Shown in pieces: positions 7,139-16,369 of a stretch of DNA of 26,597 nt. The stretch spans positions 1-26,597 of the forward strand of contig CAJUHQ010000036.1 of assembly GCA_910586095.1 (NCBI GenBank), given 5' to 3'. This DNA comes from an uncultured Lachnospiraceae bacterium. Lineage in GTDB: Bacteria > Bacillota > Clostridia > Lachnospirales > Lachnospiraceae. Under the pieces are notes generated by a model. That model saw nothing but the letters and a program-made list of their open reading frames with translations, was not told where the DNA came from and ran no database searches. Position 1 is the stretch's first letter. Every line of letters starts with the position of its first letter. A program made the position numbers and the translations under genes.

Positions 7139-7194
7139 GTAAACTGCTCTGACATAAAGGATGTGGGCAGTGCATATTGATTAGGAGGAACAAG

Positions 7195-8499
7195 ATGGAA
7201 CAGAGTTTGAGGGATAAAGTATTAATTGTGGGTGTAAATAGCAGCAAAAAAGTACAGACAGCACCACAATCGCAGCAATGGTCTACAGACAACTTCGATA
7301 TGGCAATGGAAGAGATGATTAATCTTGTAAAGGCGTGTAATATGGAGCCTGTAGGACGTATCGAACAGCAGATGGAAACCGTGAACACAGCAACCTATAT
7401 TGGAACAGGTAAAGTTGCAGAAGTCCATGAGATGGCGCGGGCGCTAGAAGCAGATGTAGTCGTTTTTGACAATGGTCTTTCACCCATACAACTTAGAAAT
7501 CTTCAAAGAGAGCTAGATTGCCCTGTAATGGACAGAACAACACTCATTCTCGAGATTTTTTCTACGCGGGCAAGAACGCGTGAGGCAAAACTACAAGTGG
7601 AAGTAGCAAGACTCCAGTATATGTTGCCACGTCTTGTAGGACTTCATGATGCGTTGTCAAGGCAAGGCGGTGCCAGTGGCGCTATGAGTAATAAAGGAGC
7701 TGGAGAGAAAAAGTTAGAGCTTGACAGAAGAAAACTAGAACAAAGACTCACTACTATGAAGCGTGAGTTAGATCAGATTGCGCAGGAACGAAAGACACAG
7801 AGAAAAAGAAGAGCACTGTCGGGAATTCCACGAGTGGCGCTGGTTGGATATACCAATGCAGGTAAATCTACTATTATGAATACGTTGTTAGCAGCATATG
7901 GAGAGGATGAGGAAAAAAAGGTATTTGAAAAAGATATGCTTTTTGCGACTCTTGATACAACAGTCAGAAGAATTGCACCGCCAGGTAAAAGTGCGTTTTT
8001 GTTGTCGGATACAGTAGGATTTATTTCTAATTTGCCACATAGCTTAGTAAAGGCATTTCGGTCAACGCTCGCGGAGGTGAAGGAAGCAGATTTACTTGTA
8101 CATGTAGCGGATTATTCTGACGAAAACTATAGGGAGCATATTAAAGTGACGCAAGAGACATTGCGGGAGTTAGGAGCCGAGAAAATTCCAGTACTCTATG
8201 TGCTAAACAAAGCAGATTTATGTGGAATGGGTGAGACTGCAATTGTGCAGGGAGAACATGTGTATATGTCTGCAAAATCACAAAGTGGTAGAGAGACATT
8301 GGTGGATCTTATCGCAAAAAAATTATCAGGAGGTTACAAGGATTGCGAAATGATTATTCCCTATGAACGCGGGGATATTGTATCTTATTTAAATGACCAT
8401 GCAGTAGTACAAGATGCAGAGTACAAAGAGGATGGTGTGCATATTCACGCAAACATAAGTCTTATTGATTCGGGGCGATATGAACAATATATAGTATAA
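7195..8499 (+). CDS. hflX: Ribosome-associated GTPase HflX
   Basis: With the ATG at 7195, six bases after AGGAGG (7183-7188), the product is 434 residues; the in-frame TTG at 7177 lies before that ribosome site and is rejected. The N-terminal HflX domain (about 10-190) includes YIGTGKVAEV, FDNGLSPIQLRNLQ, DRTTLILEIFSTRARTREAKLQVE and the glycine-rich GASGAMSNKGAGEKKLE. The G domain follows with G1 GYTNAGKST (218-226), G3 DTVGF and G4 NKAD, then the short C-terminal domain. HflX binds the large ribosomal subunit and rescues or splits stalled or heat-damaged ribosomes. The gene has its own long leader with the 78-base repeat. It is followed 129 bases later by the DUF3810 gene. All key motifs are intact. 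Confidence 0.95.
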   Translation: MEQSLRDKVLIVGVNSSKKVQTAPQSQQWSTDNFDMAMEEMINLVKACNMEPVGRIEQQMETVNTATYIGTGKVAEVHEMARALEADVVVFDNGLSPIQLRNLQRELDCPVMDRTTLILEIFSTRARTREAKLQVEVARLQYMLPRLVGLHDALSRQGGASGAMSNKGAGEKKLELDRRKLEQRLTTMKRELDQIAQERKTQRKRRALSGIPRVALVGYTNAGKSTIMNTLLAAYGEDEEKKVFEKDMLFATLDTTVRRIAPPGKSAFLLSDTVGFISNLPHSLVKAFRSTLAEVKEADLLVHVADYSDENYREHIKVTQETLRELGAEKIPVLYVLNKADLCGMGETAIVQGEHVYMSAKSQSGRETLVDLIAKKLSGGYKDCEMIIPYERGDIVSYLNDHAVVQDAEYKEDGVHIHANISLIDSGRYEQYIV

Positions 8500-8628
8500 A
8501 GGTATTTCTACTTTGCAAAGATATTTTCTTTTTGGTGAATGTTCACAATTTATTAAAAAAATGATAATAATACTGTGATAATATGTCTATATAGGAGCAA
8601 GCTAAAATTTTGCTGAAGAGGTGAAAAT

Positions 8629-9840
8629 ATGGACAAAGAGAGGAAAATATTTGCTAAAAAGGTAAAGATGCACAACATTTTGTTTGCAATAGGCATAATA
8701 GGTGTTATACTGTTAAATATAGCATCTTGGGTAAGTGTATCATTCAGTGATTGGTATGTTCGATATATTTTTCCGATATGGTTAAATACGTATGCACGCC
8801 TAACGAGCAAGGTTTCAATTAGTGTTGGAGAGATTATGTTGATTGTAGGAGTATCCGTCACTGTATTTGGAATAGGTTTGTTAGCGTGGAATCTTATACA
8901 CAAAGGAAAATATAAAAAGACACTCAAGCGTTTTGGCAGCTTTTATATATGGACAGTATTGATTGTGAGTTGGGTGATGACTCTAAATTGTTTTATTTTG
9001 TATCACACTTCCAGTTTTTATGAAAAATATATGGTATGTGAGACAGATACAGAAATGATGGTAGCGAGTTTGTCAGACGATGCAGTGACCAAAGTACAAA
9101 ATAGTGTTATAGATGAAAGAGTTTACACAAGACAGGAACTTGCATTGTTGCGCGATTTCATTGTACAAAAGTGCAATGCTCTTGCAGAGGAGTTTGACCG
9201 CGATGACAGTGGTGCATTATATTATGACGGAGATTTGATTGAGGCATCTAGACAGGCAATGATAAAGCTTGGAACAGAGTACGATCAACTTGCAGGTTTT
9301 TATGTGACTCCCAAATATTTAAGTTGTTCCGAATTTTTTAGTCAGCAGTATATTATGGGATATTATTTTCCGTTTTCGATGGAGGCCAATATCAATTCGG
9401 TAATGTATATTACTAATGTGGCGCCAACAGTATGTCATGAGTTGGCACATACAAAGGGATTTATATATGAGGATGATGCCAATATGATTGGTTTTTTGGC
9501 ATGCATCAATTCAGAAGATCCTTTTTTACAGTATTGTGGGTATTTGAGTGTACTTAATTATGTCAATAATGATTTCTTTGATTCAATTGGAAAAAATAAG
9601 AATACGTATAGAAATTATGTGAGAATTAGTGATAAGGTAATAAAAGATAATATTTTTCTAACTCCTGAAAATTGGGAGACAGTTGAAAAAAAAGCGGTTA
9701 TCAAAACATCCACTGTCAAAAAGGTGTCAGAGACATTTATGGAGACAACTTTAAAGCTCAACGGAGTGGAAGAAGGGATGCTTCAATACAATCAGGTGGT
9801 TGGTCTACTGTTAGCCTATTATGATGGAGAATTGTATTAG
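8629..9840 (+). CDS. DUF3810 membrane protein with HExxH motif
   Basis: A 403-residue protein with three probable membrane segments in the first 130 residues (around 15-35, 63-83 and 103-123). A soluble domain outside or at the membrane follows, containing VCHELAHTKGF, an HExxH zinc-protease motif with His270, Glu271 and His274, and a downstream EDDAN that may supply a further ligand. This is the DUF3810 architecture; the family is thought to be a membrane zinc peptidase but I know of no assigned substrate. GAAGAGGTG before the ATG at 8629 supports the start. It is 30 bases from the DUF2974 gene, so the two are probably co-transcribed. Confidence 0.85.
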   Translation: MDKERKIFAKKVKMHNILFAIGIIGVILLNIASWVSVSFSDWYVRYIFPIWLNTYARLTSKVSISVGEIMLIVGVSVTVFGIGLLAWNLIHKGKYKKTLKRFGSFYIWTVLIVSWVMTLNCFILYHTSSFYEKYMVCETDTEMMVASLSDDAVTKVQNSVIDERVYTRQELALLRDFIVQKCNALAEEFDRDDSGALYYDGDLIEASRQAMIKLGTEYDQLAGFYVTPKYLSCSEFFSQQYIMGYYFPFSMEANINSVMYITNVAPTVCHELAHTKGFIYEDDANMIGFLACINSEDPFLQYCGYLSVLNYVNNDFFDSIGKNKNTYRNYVRISDKVIKDNIFLTPENWETVEKKAVIKTSTVKKVSETFMETTLKLNGVEEGMLQYNQVVGLLLAYYDGELY

Positions 9841-9870
9841 TGAATTGCTCTATGGAGGCATATTGGAAAT

Positions 9871-11025
9871 ATGGGAGATATTATTTCATATGTGTATGAG
9901 TTTGGGGGCTTTACCTTTGCGGAAAAGCCCTTTTGTGAAATTGACGGGCTAGTATATGCCCATCTGTCTTATTTTATTTATAGCGGGATTATTCCATCAA
10001 TTGATGACAATAAGCCAGCGATTGTTTTATCTGATGTGGCACAACGAATGGACTGGCATAACTTTATTTCTGTCAAATGGGAGTTAGATAAGAATAGGGA
10101 ACTTTTTTATAAGATTGCTTTTTCGCGAAGATACAGAAATACAAAAGTCAATTATCTAGTGGAAGAGATGGACGAGCAGATACAATTTTGCGCAGTGACA
10201 TTTTTTTTAGGAAACGGAGATGTATTTCTTTCTTTTAGAGGAACAGATGATGCTCTTGTAGGATGGAAAGAAGACTTTTATATGGCATATCGCACCCCTG
10301 TAGGGGCACAAATTAGAAGTACGGAATATGTCAATACTGTTGCAAAGCTTCTGGCCAAAAAGAAGAAGTTGCGCATATATCTAGGAGGACATTCTAAGGG
10401 AGGAAATCTTGCAGTGTATGCAGCAATGACCTGCAATGATACTATCAAACGTAGAATCGGCAGAATATACAATATGGACGGGCCTGGTTTTCGACCAGAT
10501 TTTATGCAGACATTAGACTATGATGGAATCAAGAATAAAATATTGAAAGTGGTGCCAGATGAGTCTTTTGTCGGGATGTTGATGGAGCAAAAAGAAGATT
10601 ATGTATTGATTAAAAGTTCAGAGATTGGAGTACAGCAGCATGTATGTTTTTCATGGTGTGTGGAGAAGGACGCGTTTGAACGTGCAGCGCAACCAGTTCC
10701 AAAAAGAAAAGAGCTGTATGATCGCATAAACAATTGGATATTTGGATTAGAGACAAAACAGGTAGGAGAATTTATTGATAGTCTATTTAAGTTAATAGAG
10801 ATTACGCAGGCCAAAACGTTGACAGATCTAAAGAATGTAAAAGGCGGAGAGTTTGCAAAGAAACTGCATCCAATTATGCAGGAGTATGTTAAGATGAATG
10901 ATGAGACAAAAAAAGTTTTTTGGGAGATTAGCGTCTTTATGATTGAAATGCTTGTCTTTGATCGTCAGGAGCGGGTTGGCAGATGGAAGATGCTTGATAA
11001 AATTCATCAGCATATGGAACATTGA
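9871..11025 (+). CDS. DUF2974 (Mbeg1-like) alpha/beta-hydrolase
   Basis: The 384-residue product has the lipase-like DUF2974 pattern: an N-terminal part with FLSFRGTDDALVGWKEDF, the nucleophile elbow LGGHSKGGNLAVYAA near residue 170, an aspartate in YNMDGPGF, and a histidine-containing stretch QHVCFSW. The C-terminal third is helical. No signal peptide or membrane segment, so it is cytoplasmic. Biochemical function is unknown; serine hydrolase activity is expected from the intact GHSKGG motif. The ATG at 9871 is 12 bases from GGAGG (9854-9858), longer than usual, and no better in-frame start is visible. It follows the DUF3810 gene closely. Confidence 0.8.
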   Translation: MGDIISYVYEFGGFTFAEKPFCEIDGLVYAHLSYFIYSGIIPSIDDNKPAIVLSDVAQRMDWHNFISVKWELDKNRELFYKIAFSRRYRNTKVNYLVEEMDEQIQFCAVTFFLGNGDVFLSFRGTDDALVGWKEDFYMAYRTPVGAQIRSTEYVNTVAKLLAKKKKLRIYLGGHSKGGNLAVYAAMTCNDTIKRRIGRIYNMDGPGFRPDFMQTLDYDGIKNKILKVVPDESFVGMLMEQKEDYVLIKSSEIGVQQHVCFSWCVEKDAFERAAQPVPKRKELYDRINNWIFGLETKQVGEFIDSLFKLIEITQAKTLTDLKNVKGGEFAKKLHPIMQEYVKMNDETKKVFWEISVFMIEMLVFDRQERVGRWKMLDKIHQHMEH

Positions 11026-11181
11026 GAAGAAAATAGAGAGAAGCATAAATGTATAGCTGTGTATAAATAATAGAGGTGATAGAAGTAGTTGTGCAGTAGA
11101 ATAGTCAGATATATAACAGACAATATGGTAAAATTGCTGCAAATTATAATAAACTGTTACAAAAAGTAGTGGAAAATGTGG

Positions 11182-11230
11182 TTGACTTTCTAGCAAAAAG
11201 GATATAAAATTTTAAATGTAAGTGCTTACA
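11182..11230 (+). promoter_or_regulatory. Promoter and operator of the uronate operon
   Basis: TTGACT (11182-11187), 17 bases, then TAAAAT (11205-11210); an alternative minus-ten TATAAA begins at 11203. The near-palindrome TGTAAG-TG-CTTACA (11217-11230) falls on the expected transcription start. It matches the LacI/GalR and CcpA-type operator pattern (TGNAANCGNTTNCA) except at one central base. A repressor bound there would block initiation, so control by a uronate-responsive LacI-type regulator or by CcpA is likely, but which is unknown. No LacI-family gene is in the window. About 50 bases separate the operator from the uxaB start. Confidence 0.65.
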
Positions 11231-11281
11231 AAGCAGCACAACGACGAAGGAAGCACAAAAAAATTGATAGGAGAAAGCAGT

Positions 11282-12742
11282 ATGGAATTATTGAATATGG
11301 CAAAGACTGGAAAAAAGCAAAGACCCATTAAGGTTCTTCAGTTTGGCGAAGGAAATTTCTTGCGTGCATTTGTTGATTACTTTATTGATATTGCAAATGA
11401 AAAAGGAAAATTTGATGGAGATATTGTTCTGGTAAAGCCCATTGATTTTGGAAACCTTGATCTGTTTCACAATCAGGACTGCCAGTATACAGTGTGCTTA
11501 AGAGGAATTGTTGACGGTGAGCCCAAAGTGATTAAGCGGGTTATCACGAGTGTTGCAGATGCAGTTGATGCATATAAGGAATATGCAAAGTACAGTGATT
11601 ATGCCAAGTTAGATTCTCTTAGATATATTGTTTCAAATACAACAGAAGCGGGAATTGTCTATGATGAGACAGACGAGTTTGAGGCAGAACCGCCAAAGAC
11701 TTATCCTGGCAAATTGTGCAAGTTCCTCTATACGAGATATAAACACTTTAATGGTGCATCTGATAAAGGACTTGTGATGCTTCCGGTAGAATTGATTGAT
11801 GACAATGGTATCCATTTAAAAGAGTGTGTCGTTCAGTTTGCAAAGCTCTGGAGTTTAGAGGATGGTTTCCTTACATGGCTTGACGAGGCTTGTGTCTTTA
11901 CCTCTACATTAGTGGATCGGATAGTTACTGGATATCCAAGGGATGATGTACAAGAACTGTGGGAAGAATTTGGATATCAAGATAATATTGTGGTTACGGC
12001 TGAGCCATTTGGTCTTTGGGTAATTGAAAGTGCAAAAGATATTAGCAAAGAATTTCCACTGCCCGATGCGGGACTGCCTGTAATCTTTACAGATAATCAA
12101 AAACCATATAAGCAGAGAAAAGTGCGTATTTTAAATGGAGCACATACCTCTTTTGTGCTTGCTTCCTATCTTGCAGGTAACGATTATGTCAAGGAATCTA
12201 TGGAGGATGAACTTATTGGAAAGTTTATGCATGACACAATCTACGATGAAGTCATTCCAACCTTAGATTTGCCAAAGCAGGATTTATTGGATTTTGCTCA
12301 GGCAGTAGATAGTAGATTTAGGAATCCTTACATAAAGCATGCGCTGCTTGCAATCTCTCTCAATTCTGTATCTAAGTGGAGAGCTAGATGTTTGCCCTCT
12401 TTGTTAGGTTATGTAGAGAGAAAGAAAGAATTGCCAACACATCTCGTATTTTCTATAGCAGCGCTAATGGCGTTTTATACAGGAACAGAGATTCGCGAGA
12501 AGGTGTTGATTGGCCATAGAGATGGACAGGAATACAATATTATGGATGATATGGCTGTGTTGGAATTCTTCGCCGCAAACAGCGAAAAGTCTTCCGCAGA
12601 TTTTGTACAGGCATATCTTGGCAATGAGGAGTTTCATGGACAGGATCTCACACAGGTAACAGGACTTGCGGATGCAGTCACAACATATCTGGAGGAGATT
12701 CGCACGATAGGAATGAGAAAGGCAATGGAAAAGCATTTTTAA
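11282..12742 (+). CDS. uxaB: Tagaturonate reductase (altronate oxidoreductase)
   Basis: From the ATG at 11282, eight bases after AGGAG, the product is 486 residues, near the 483 of E. coli UxaB; the GTG at 11222 lies inside the operator and is rejected. It belongs to the polyol-specific long-chain dehydrogenase family. An N-terminal Rossmann entry LQFGEGNFLRAFVDYFID (about 19-36) is followed by the C-terminal helical domain with the catalytic region RKVRILNGAHTSF. It reduces D-tagaturonate to D-altronate with NADH, step two of galacturonate breakdown in the cytoplasm. It is the first gene of the run uxaB-uxaA-kdgK-SDR-eda. The isomerase UxaC, which makes tagaturonate, is not in the window. 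Fructuronate reductase (UxuB) is the alternative, but the neighbouring altronate dehydratase favours UxaB. Confidence 0.9.
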   Translation: MELLNMAKTGKKQRPIKVLQFGEGNFLRAFVDYFIDIANEKGKFDGDIVLVKPIDFGNLDLFHNQDCQYTVCLRGIVDGEPKVIKRVITSVADAVDAYKEYAKYSDYAKLDSLRYIVSNTTEAGIVYDETDEFEAEPPKTYPGKLCKFLYTRYKHFNGASDKGLVMLPVELIDDNGIHLKECVVQFAKLWSLEDGFLTWLDEACVFTSTLVDRIVTGYPRDDVQELWEEFGYQDNIVVTAEPFGLWVIESAKDISKEFPLPDAGLPVIFTDNQKPYKQRKVRILNGAHTSFVLASYLAGNDYVKESMEDELIGKFMHDTIYDEVIPTLDLPKQDLLDFAQAVDSRFRNPYIKHALLAISLNSVSKWRARCLPSLLGYVERKKELPTHLVFSIAALMAFYTGTEIREKVLIGHRDGQEYNIMDDMAVLEFFAANSEKSSADFVQAYLGNEEFHGQDLTQVTGLADAVTTYLEEIRTIGMRKAMEKHF

Positions 12743-12807
12743 TGAGTTATGTTATAAATGATAATTAGATAGTATGCTAATAGAGATCAAATAAAGGATT
12801 TTTAGTG

Positions 12808-14307
12808 ATGATAAATTTTATAAAAATTAATGAGAATGATAATGTAGCCGTTGCACTGGAATTGATTCCAGAAAATACCACTGTCAGAGTAGGTGATGCA
12901 TGTGCGACTGATTTTGTGGAGATTACGACAACGATGGAGATTCCGGCTGGACATAAGTTTGCGCTGGTGGATTTACCGCAGGGAACTCCTGTTGTCAAGT
13001 ATGGATTTCGCATTGGAAATACGACAGCAGCGGTAAAAAAGGGGGAGTGGATTCACACACATAACTTAAAGACAGGGCTAGGAGACTTACTTGAGTACAA
13101 CTATGAGCCAAATTTTGAGGAGGAGACATTTACAGAAGACGCCACATTTATGGGCTACAATCGTGCTGACGGCAAAGTGGGAGTTCGAAATGAGATCTGG
13201 ATCATTCCGACAGTTGGCTGTGTCAATAACGTTGCTAGTAAGATTGCAGAGCTTTCTAGAGGGCTTGTGAGAGAAAATATCGAGGCAGTGTGTGCATTTC
13301 CACATCCATATGGGTGTTCTCAGATGGGAGAGGATCAGGAGCATACTAGGCAGATTTTGGCAAATCTAATCAATCATCCCAATGCAGGAGGAGTTCTTGT
13401 GTTAGGACTTGGCTGCGAGAATAGTAATATTGATGTTCTCAAAGGATATTTGGGAAATGTTTCTTCAGATAGAGTAAAGTTTCTCGTAGCGCAGGAAAGC
13501 GATGATGAGATTGCACAAGGACTAGCACTTGTAGAGGAACTTGTAGCATATGCATCACAGTTTCATCGAGAGCCAATTAGTGTATCAAAATTGATCGTGG
13601 GTATGAAGTGCGGCGGAAGTGATGGTTTTTCTGGAATCACAGCCAATCCTACAGTAGGGCGGTTCTCTGATTTGTTAATTAGCAAACATGGAACAACTAT
13701 TTTGACTGAAGTACCTGAAATGTTTGGGGCAGAAACCATTCTGATGAATCGATGTGCAAATGAGGAATTATTTCATAAGACTGTGGCCCTGATTAATGAT
13801 TTTAAAAATTATTTTAAGAGTCATAATCAGACAATCTATGAAAATCCTTCGCCAGGCAATAAAAAGGGAGGCATTTCCACACTGGAGGATAAGTCACTTG
13901 GATGTACGCAAAAGTCAGGAAGTGCGGTTGTAAAAGGTGTTTTGGCGTATGGAGAGATGGTGAGTACACCAGGATTAAATCTTTTGAGTGCTCCAGGTAA
14001 TGATTTGGTGGCATCCACTGCACTTGCAGCGAGTGGAGCGCACATAGTTTTGTTTACAACAGGGCGTGGTACTCCGTTTGCATGTCCAGTACCTACAATG
14101 AAAATTGCGAGCAATTCAAATCTTGCGGGTAAGAAGGACAACTGGATTGATTTCAATGCAGGTGTTGTTGCAGAAGGGGAAGGACTAGATCAGGCAGGAC
14201 AAAGATTGTTTGATGAAGTCGTTGCCATTGCTTCGGGTAAGCAGGTTAAGAGTGAGATTGCAGGTTTTCATGATATGGCAATTTTCAAGCAAGGTGTGAC
14301 TTTATAA
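12808..14307 (+). CDS. uxaA: Altronate dehydratase
   Basis: A 499-residue product, close to E. coli UxaA (495). An N-terminal SAF domain (about 1-95, with the GHKFALVDLPQG wording) is joined to the large altronate/galactarate dehydratase domain. That domain begins GYNRADGKVGVRNEIWI and carries conserved cysteines in VGCVNNVASKI, PYGCSQMGEDQEHT and GLGCENSN, likely iron-binding. It dehydrates D-altronate to 2-keto-3-deoxygluconate. Start: GTG at 12805 and ATG at 12808 are adjacent; AAGGA (12794-12798) suits either, and the ATG is chosen. It lies 65 bases after uxaB in the same operon. No missing residues noticed. Confidence 0.93.
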   Translation: MINFIKINENDNVAVALELIPENTTVRVGDACATDFVEITTTMEIPAGHKFALVDLPQGTPVVKYGFRIGNTTAAVKKGEWIHTHNLKTGLGDLLEYNYEPNFEEETFTEDATFMGYNRADGKVGVRNEIWIIPTVGCVNNVASKIAELSRGLVRENIEAVCAFPHPYGCSQMGEDQEHTRQILANLINHPNAGGVLVLGLGCENSNIDVLKGYLGNVSSDRVKFLVAQESDDEIAQGLALVEELVAYASQFHREPISVSKLIVGMKCGGSDGFSGITANPTVGRFSDLLISKHGTTILTEVPEMFGAETILMNRCANEELFHKTVALINDFKNYFKSHNQTIYENPSPGNKKGGISTLEDKSLGCTQKSGSAVVKGVLAYGEMVSTPGLNLLSAPGNDLVASTALAASGAHIVLFTTGRGTPFACPVPTMKIASNSNLAGKKDNWIDFNAGVVAEGEGLDQAGQRLFDEVVAIASGKQVKSEIAGFHDMAIFKQGVTL

Positions 14308-14412
14308 GGAACAGAAGAATAAGCATACTTGCTCAGCATAGTTTATTAGCTGGCTGATAAGCAGTGATAGTTGTCAATAAAATTTAAGATATAAAATGGA
14401 GGATTATTTACA

Positions 14413-15447
14413 ATGGCAAAAAAAGTAGTTACAATGGGTGAGATTATGTTGAGACTTTCTACACCTAACAATGAGAAGTTTATTCAGGCAGACGAGTTCG
14501 ACATCAATTATGGTGGCGGAGAGGCAAATGTGGCAGTTTCTCTTGCAAATTATGGACATGAGGCAAGTTTTGTAACAGCAGTTCCTGACAATGAGTTAGG
14601 TGAATGTGCGATTGCTGCTTTGAGAAAGTATGGTGTTGACACAAAGCACGTTGCAAAGTGTGGTGAGAGACTTGGTATTTACTATCTAGAGTCTGGTTCT
14701 GCTATGAGACCTTCTAAGGTGGTTTACGATAGAGCACATTCTTCCATCTCAACTGCTACAGTTGCAGATTTTGATTTTGATAAGGTTTTTGAGGGCGTTG
14801 ACTGGTTCCATTTCACAGGAATTACGCCAGCAGTGTCTGATTCGGCGGCAGTACTTACAGAAGAGGCATTAAAAGCGGCCAAAAAACATGGTGTGAAGGT
14901 TTCTGTAGACCTAAACTTTAGAAAGAAGCTGTGGTCTTCTGAAAAAGCACAGAAGGTTATGAAGAATTTAATGCAATATGTGGATGTATGCATTGGAAAT
15001 GAGGAAGATGCAGAGTTGGTGTTGGGATATAAGCCTGGCAATACAGATGTTACAAGTGGCGATTTGGAGCTTGCAGGATATAAGTCTATCTTTGAGCAGA
15101 TGGTAGCAGACTATAATTTTGAATATTGCATTTCATCTTTGCGTGTAAGCCATTCTGCTTCAGACAATGGCTGGTCAGCATGTATTTATGCTCGCGACAC
15201 AAAAGAATTCTATCATTCTAAGGAATATAGTATTCATCCAATTGTTGATCGTGTTGGCGGTGGTGATTCTTTTGCAGGCGGCGTAATTTGTGGATTGTTA
15301 GATGGTAAGGATTTCAAGGCAGCATTGGAATATGGCGTAGCAGCATCTGCACTGAAGCACACAATTCCTGGAGATTTCAATTTGGTATCAAGAAAAGAAG
15401 TGGAAACGCTTGCAGGCGGAGACGCTTCAGGAAGAGTTCAGAGATAA
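14413..15447 (+). CDS. kdgK: 2-keto-3-deoxygluconate kinase (PfkB family)
   Basis: A 344-residue PfkB/ribokinase-fold sugar kinase. The N-terminal substrate motif YGGGEANVAVSLANYG is at about 36-51, and the C-terminal ATP/anion-hole motif DRVGGGDSFAGG (279-290) contains the catalytic base Asp285. It phosphorylates 2-keto-3-deoxygluconate to KDPG, consuming the product of uxaA. GGAGGA (14398-14403) stands nine bases before the ATG. The 105-base gap after uxaA contains a small stem (TTATTAGC/GCTGATAA) that might tune message stability. Sugar specificity is inferred from the operon; the sequence alone shows only a PfkB kinase. Confidence 0.9.
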   Translation: MAKKVVTMGEIMLRLSTPNNEKFIQADEFDINYGGGEANVAVSLANYGHEASFVTAVPDNELGECAIAALRKYGVDTKHVAKCGERLGIYYLESGSAMRPSKVVYDRAHSSISTATVADFDFDKVFEGVDWFHFTGITPAVSDSAAVLTEEALKAAKKHGVKVSVDLNFRKKLWSSEKAQKVMKNLMQYVDVCIGNEEDAELVLGYKPGNTDVTSGDLELAGYKSIFEQMVADYNFEYCISSLRVSHSASDNGWSACIYARDTKEFYHSKEYSIHPIVDRVGGGDSFAGGVICGLLDGKDFKAALEYGVAASALKHTIPGDFNLVSRKEVETLAGGDASGRVQR

Positions 15448-15490
15448 GAAACATCCAGGTATTATGAATAAATTTTAGGAGGAAAAAGAA

Positions 15491-16291
15491 ATGGCAAACG
15501 TAAATCCATTTTCACTGGAAGGAAAAGTTGCACTGATTACAGGTGCTTCTTATGGTATCGGTTTTGGCATTGCAAAGGCGATGGCAGCAGCAGGTGCAAC
15601 AATTGTATTTAATGATATCAAACAGGACTTTGTAGACAAGGGAATGGCAGCATATAAGGAAGAAGGCATTGACGCTCATGGATATGTGTGTGATGTGACA
15701 AACGAGGATGCTGTGAATACGCTGGTAGCTACAATCGAGAAAGAAGTTGGTGTTATTGATATTCTTGTAAACAATGCAGGAATTATCAAGAGAATTCCAA
15801 TGTGTGAGATGACAGCGGCAGAGTTTAGACAGGTTATTGATGTAGATTTAAATGCTCCATTTATTGTGTCAAAGGCAGTGATTCCGTCTATGATTAAGAA
15901 AGGTCATGGAAAGATTATAAACATTTGTTCTATGATGTCTGAACTTGGACGTGAGACTGTATCTGCCTATGCTGCTGCAAAGGGCGGTTTGAAGATGCTT
16001 ACAAAGAATATTTGTTCTGAGTATGGCGAGTATAATATTCAATGCAATGGTATTGGACCAGGTTATATTGAGACTCCACAGACAGCGCCACTGCGTGAGA
16101 AACAAGCAGATGGAAGCAGACATCCATTTGACTCCTTTATTGTCAATAGAACTCCTGCAGGAAGATGGTTGCAACCAGAAGAGCTTGGCGGACCAGCAGT
16201 ATTTCTCGCATCCGATGCATCAAATGGAGTTAATGGGCATATTCTGTATGTAGATGGTGGTATTCTTGCTTACATTGGAAAGCAGCCTTAA
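15491..16291 (+). CDS. SDR oxidoreductase, gluconate 5-dehydrogenase / KduD-DhuD type
   Basis: A 266-residue classical short-chain dehydrogenase. TGASYGIG (17-24) binds the nucleotide, NNAG is present, and the catalytic pair is Tyr160 and Lys164 (YAAAK). The C-terminal stretch GYIETPQTAPLRE ... DGSRHPFDSFI ... VDGGILAYIGKQP closely resembles streptococcal proteins named gluconate 5-dehydrogenase. As I recall, those act as 2-keto-3-deoxygluconate dehydrogenase in unsaturated-uronate breakdown. In this operon the best role is reducing 2,5-diketo-3-deoxygluconate to 2-keto-3-deoxygluconate, letting unsaturated oligogalacturonate products join the pathway ahead of kdgK. AGGAGG lies eight bases before the ATG. 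True gluconate dehydrogenase activity cannot be ruled out. Confidence 0.85.
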   Translation: MANVNPFSLEGKVALITGASYGIGFGIAKAMAAAGATIVFNDIKQDFVDKGMAAYKEEGIDAHGYVCDVTNEDAVNTLVATIEKEVGVIDILVNNAGIIKRIPMCEMTAAEFRQVIDVDLNAPFIVSKAVIPSMIKKGHGKIINICSMMSELGRETVSAYAAAKGGLKMLTKNICSEYGEYNIQCNGIGPGYIETPQTAPLREKQADGSRHPFDSFIVNRTPAGRWLQPEELGGPAVFLASDASNGVNGHILYVDGGILAYIGKQP

Positions 16292-16369
16292 ATAAAAGAT
16301 GAGGCAGAATAAGTTCGTGTAAAAGATAAGGATGTAACGTTTGGGATTATAGGGATAGGAGAATGGACG

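Noticed and set aside
7061..7194. Riboswitch before hflX
   Set aside because: The hairpins recur at 26466 as a tandem repeat, and no known riboswitch core was recognised, so a repeat is the simpler reading.
13836..14156. 106-codon minus-strand frame inside uxaA
   Set aside because: It is the antisense shadow of a well-conserved gene, with no own ribosome site.
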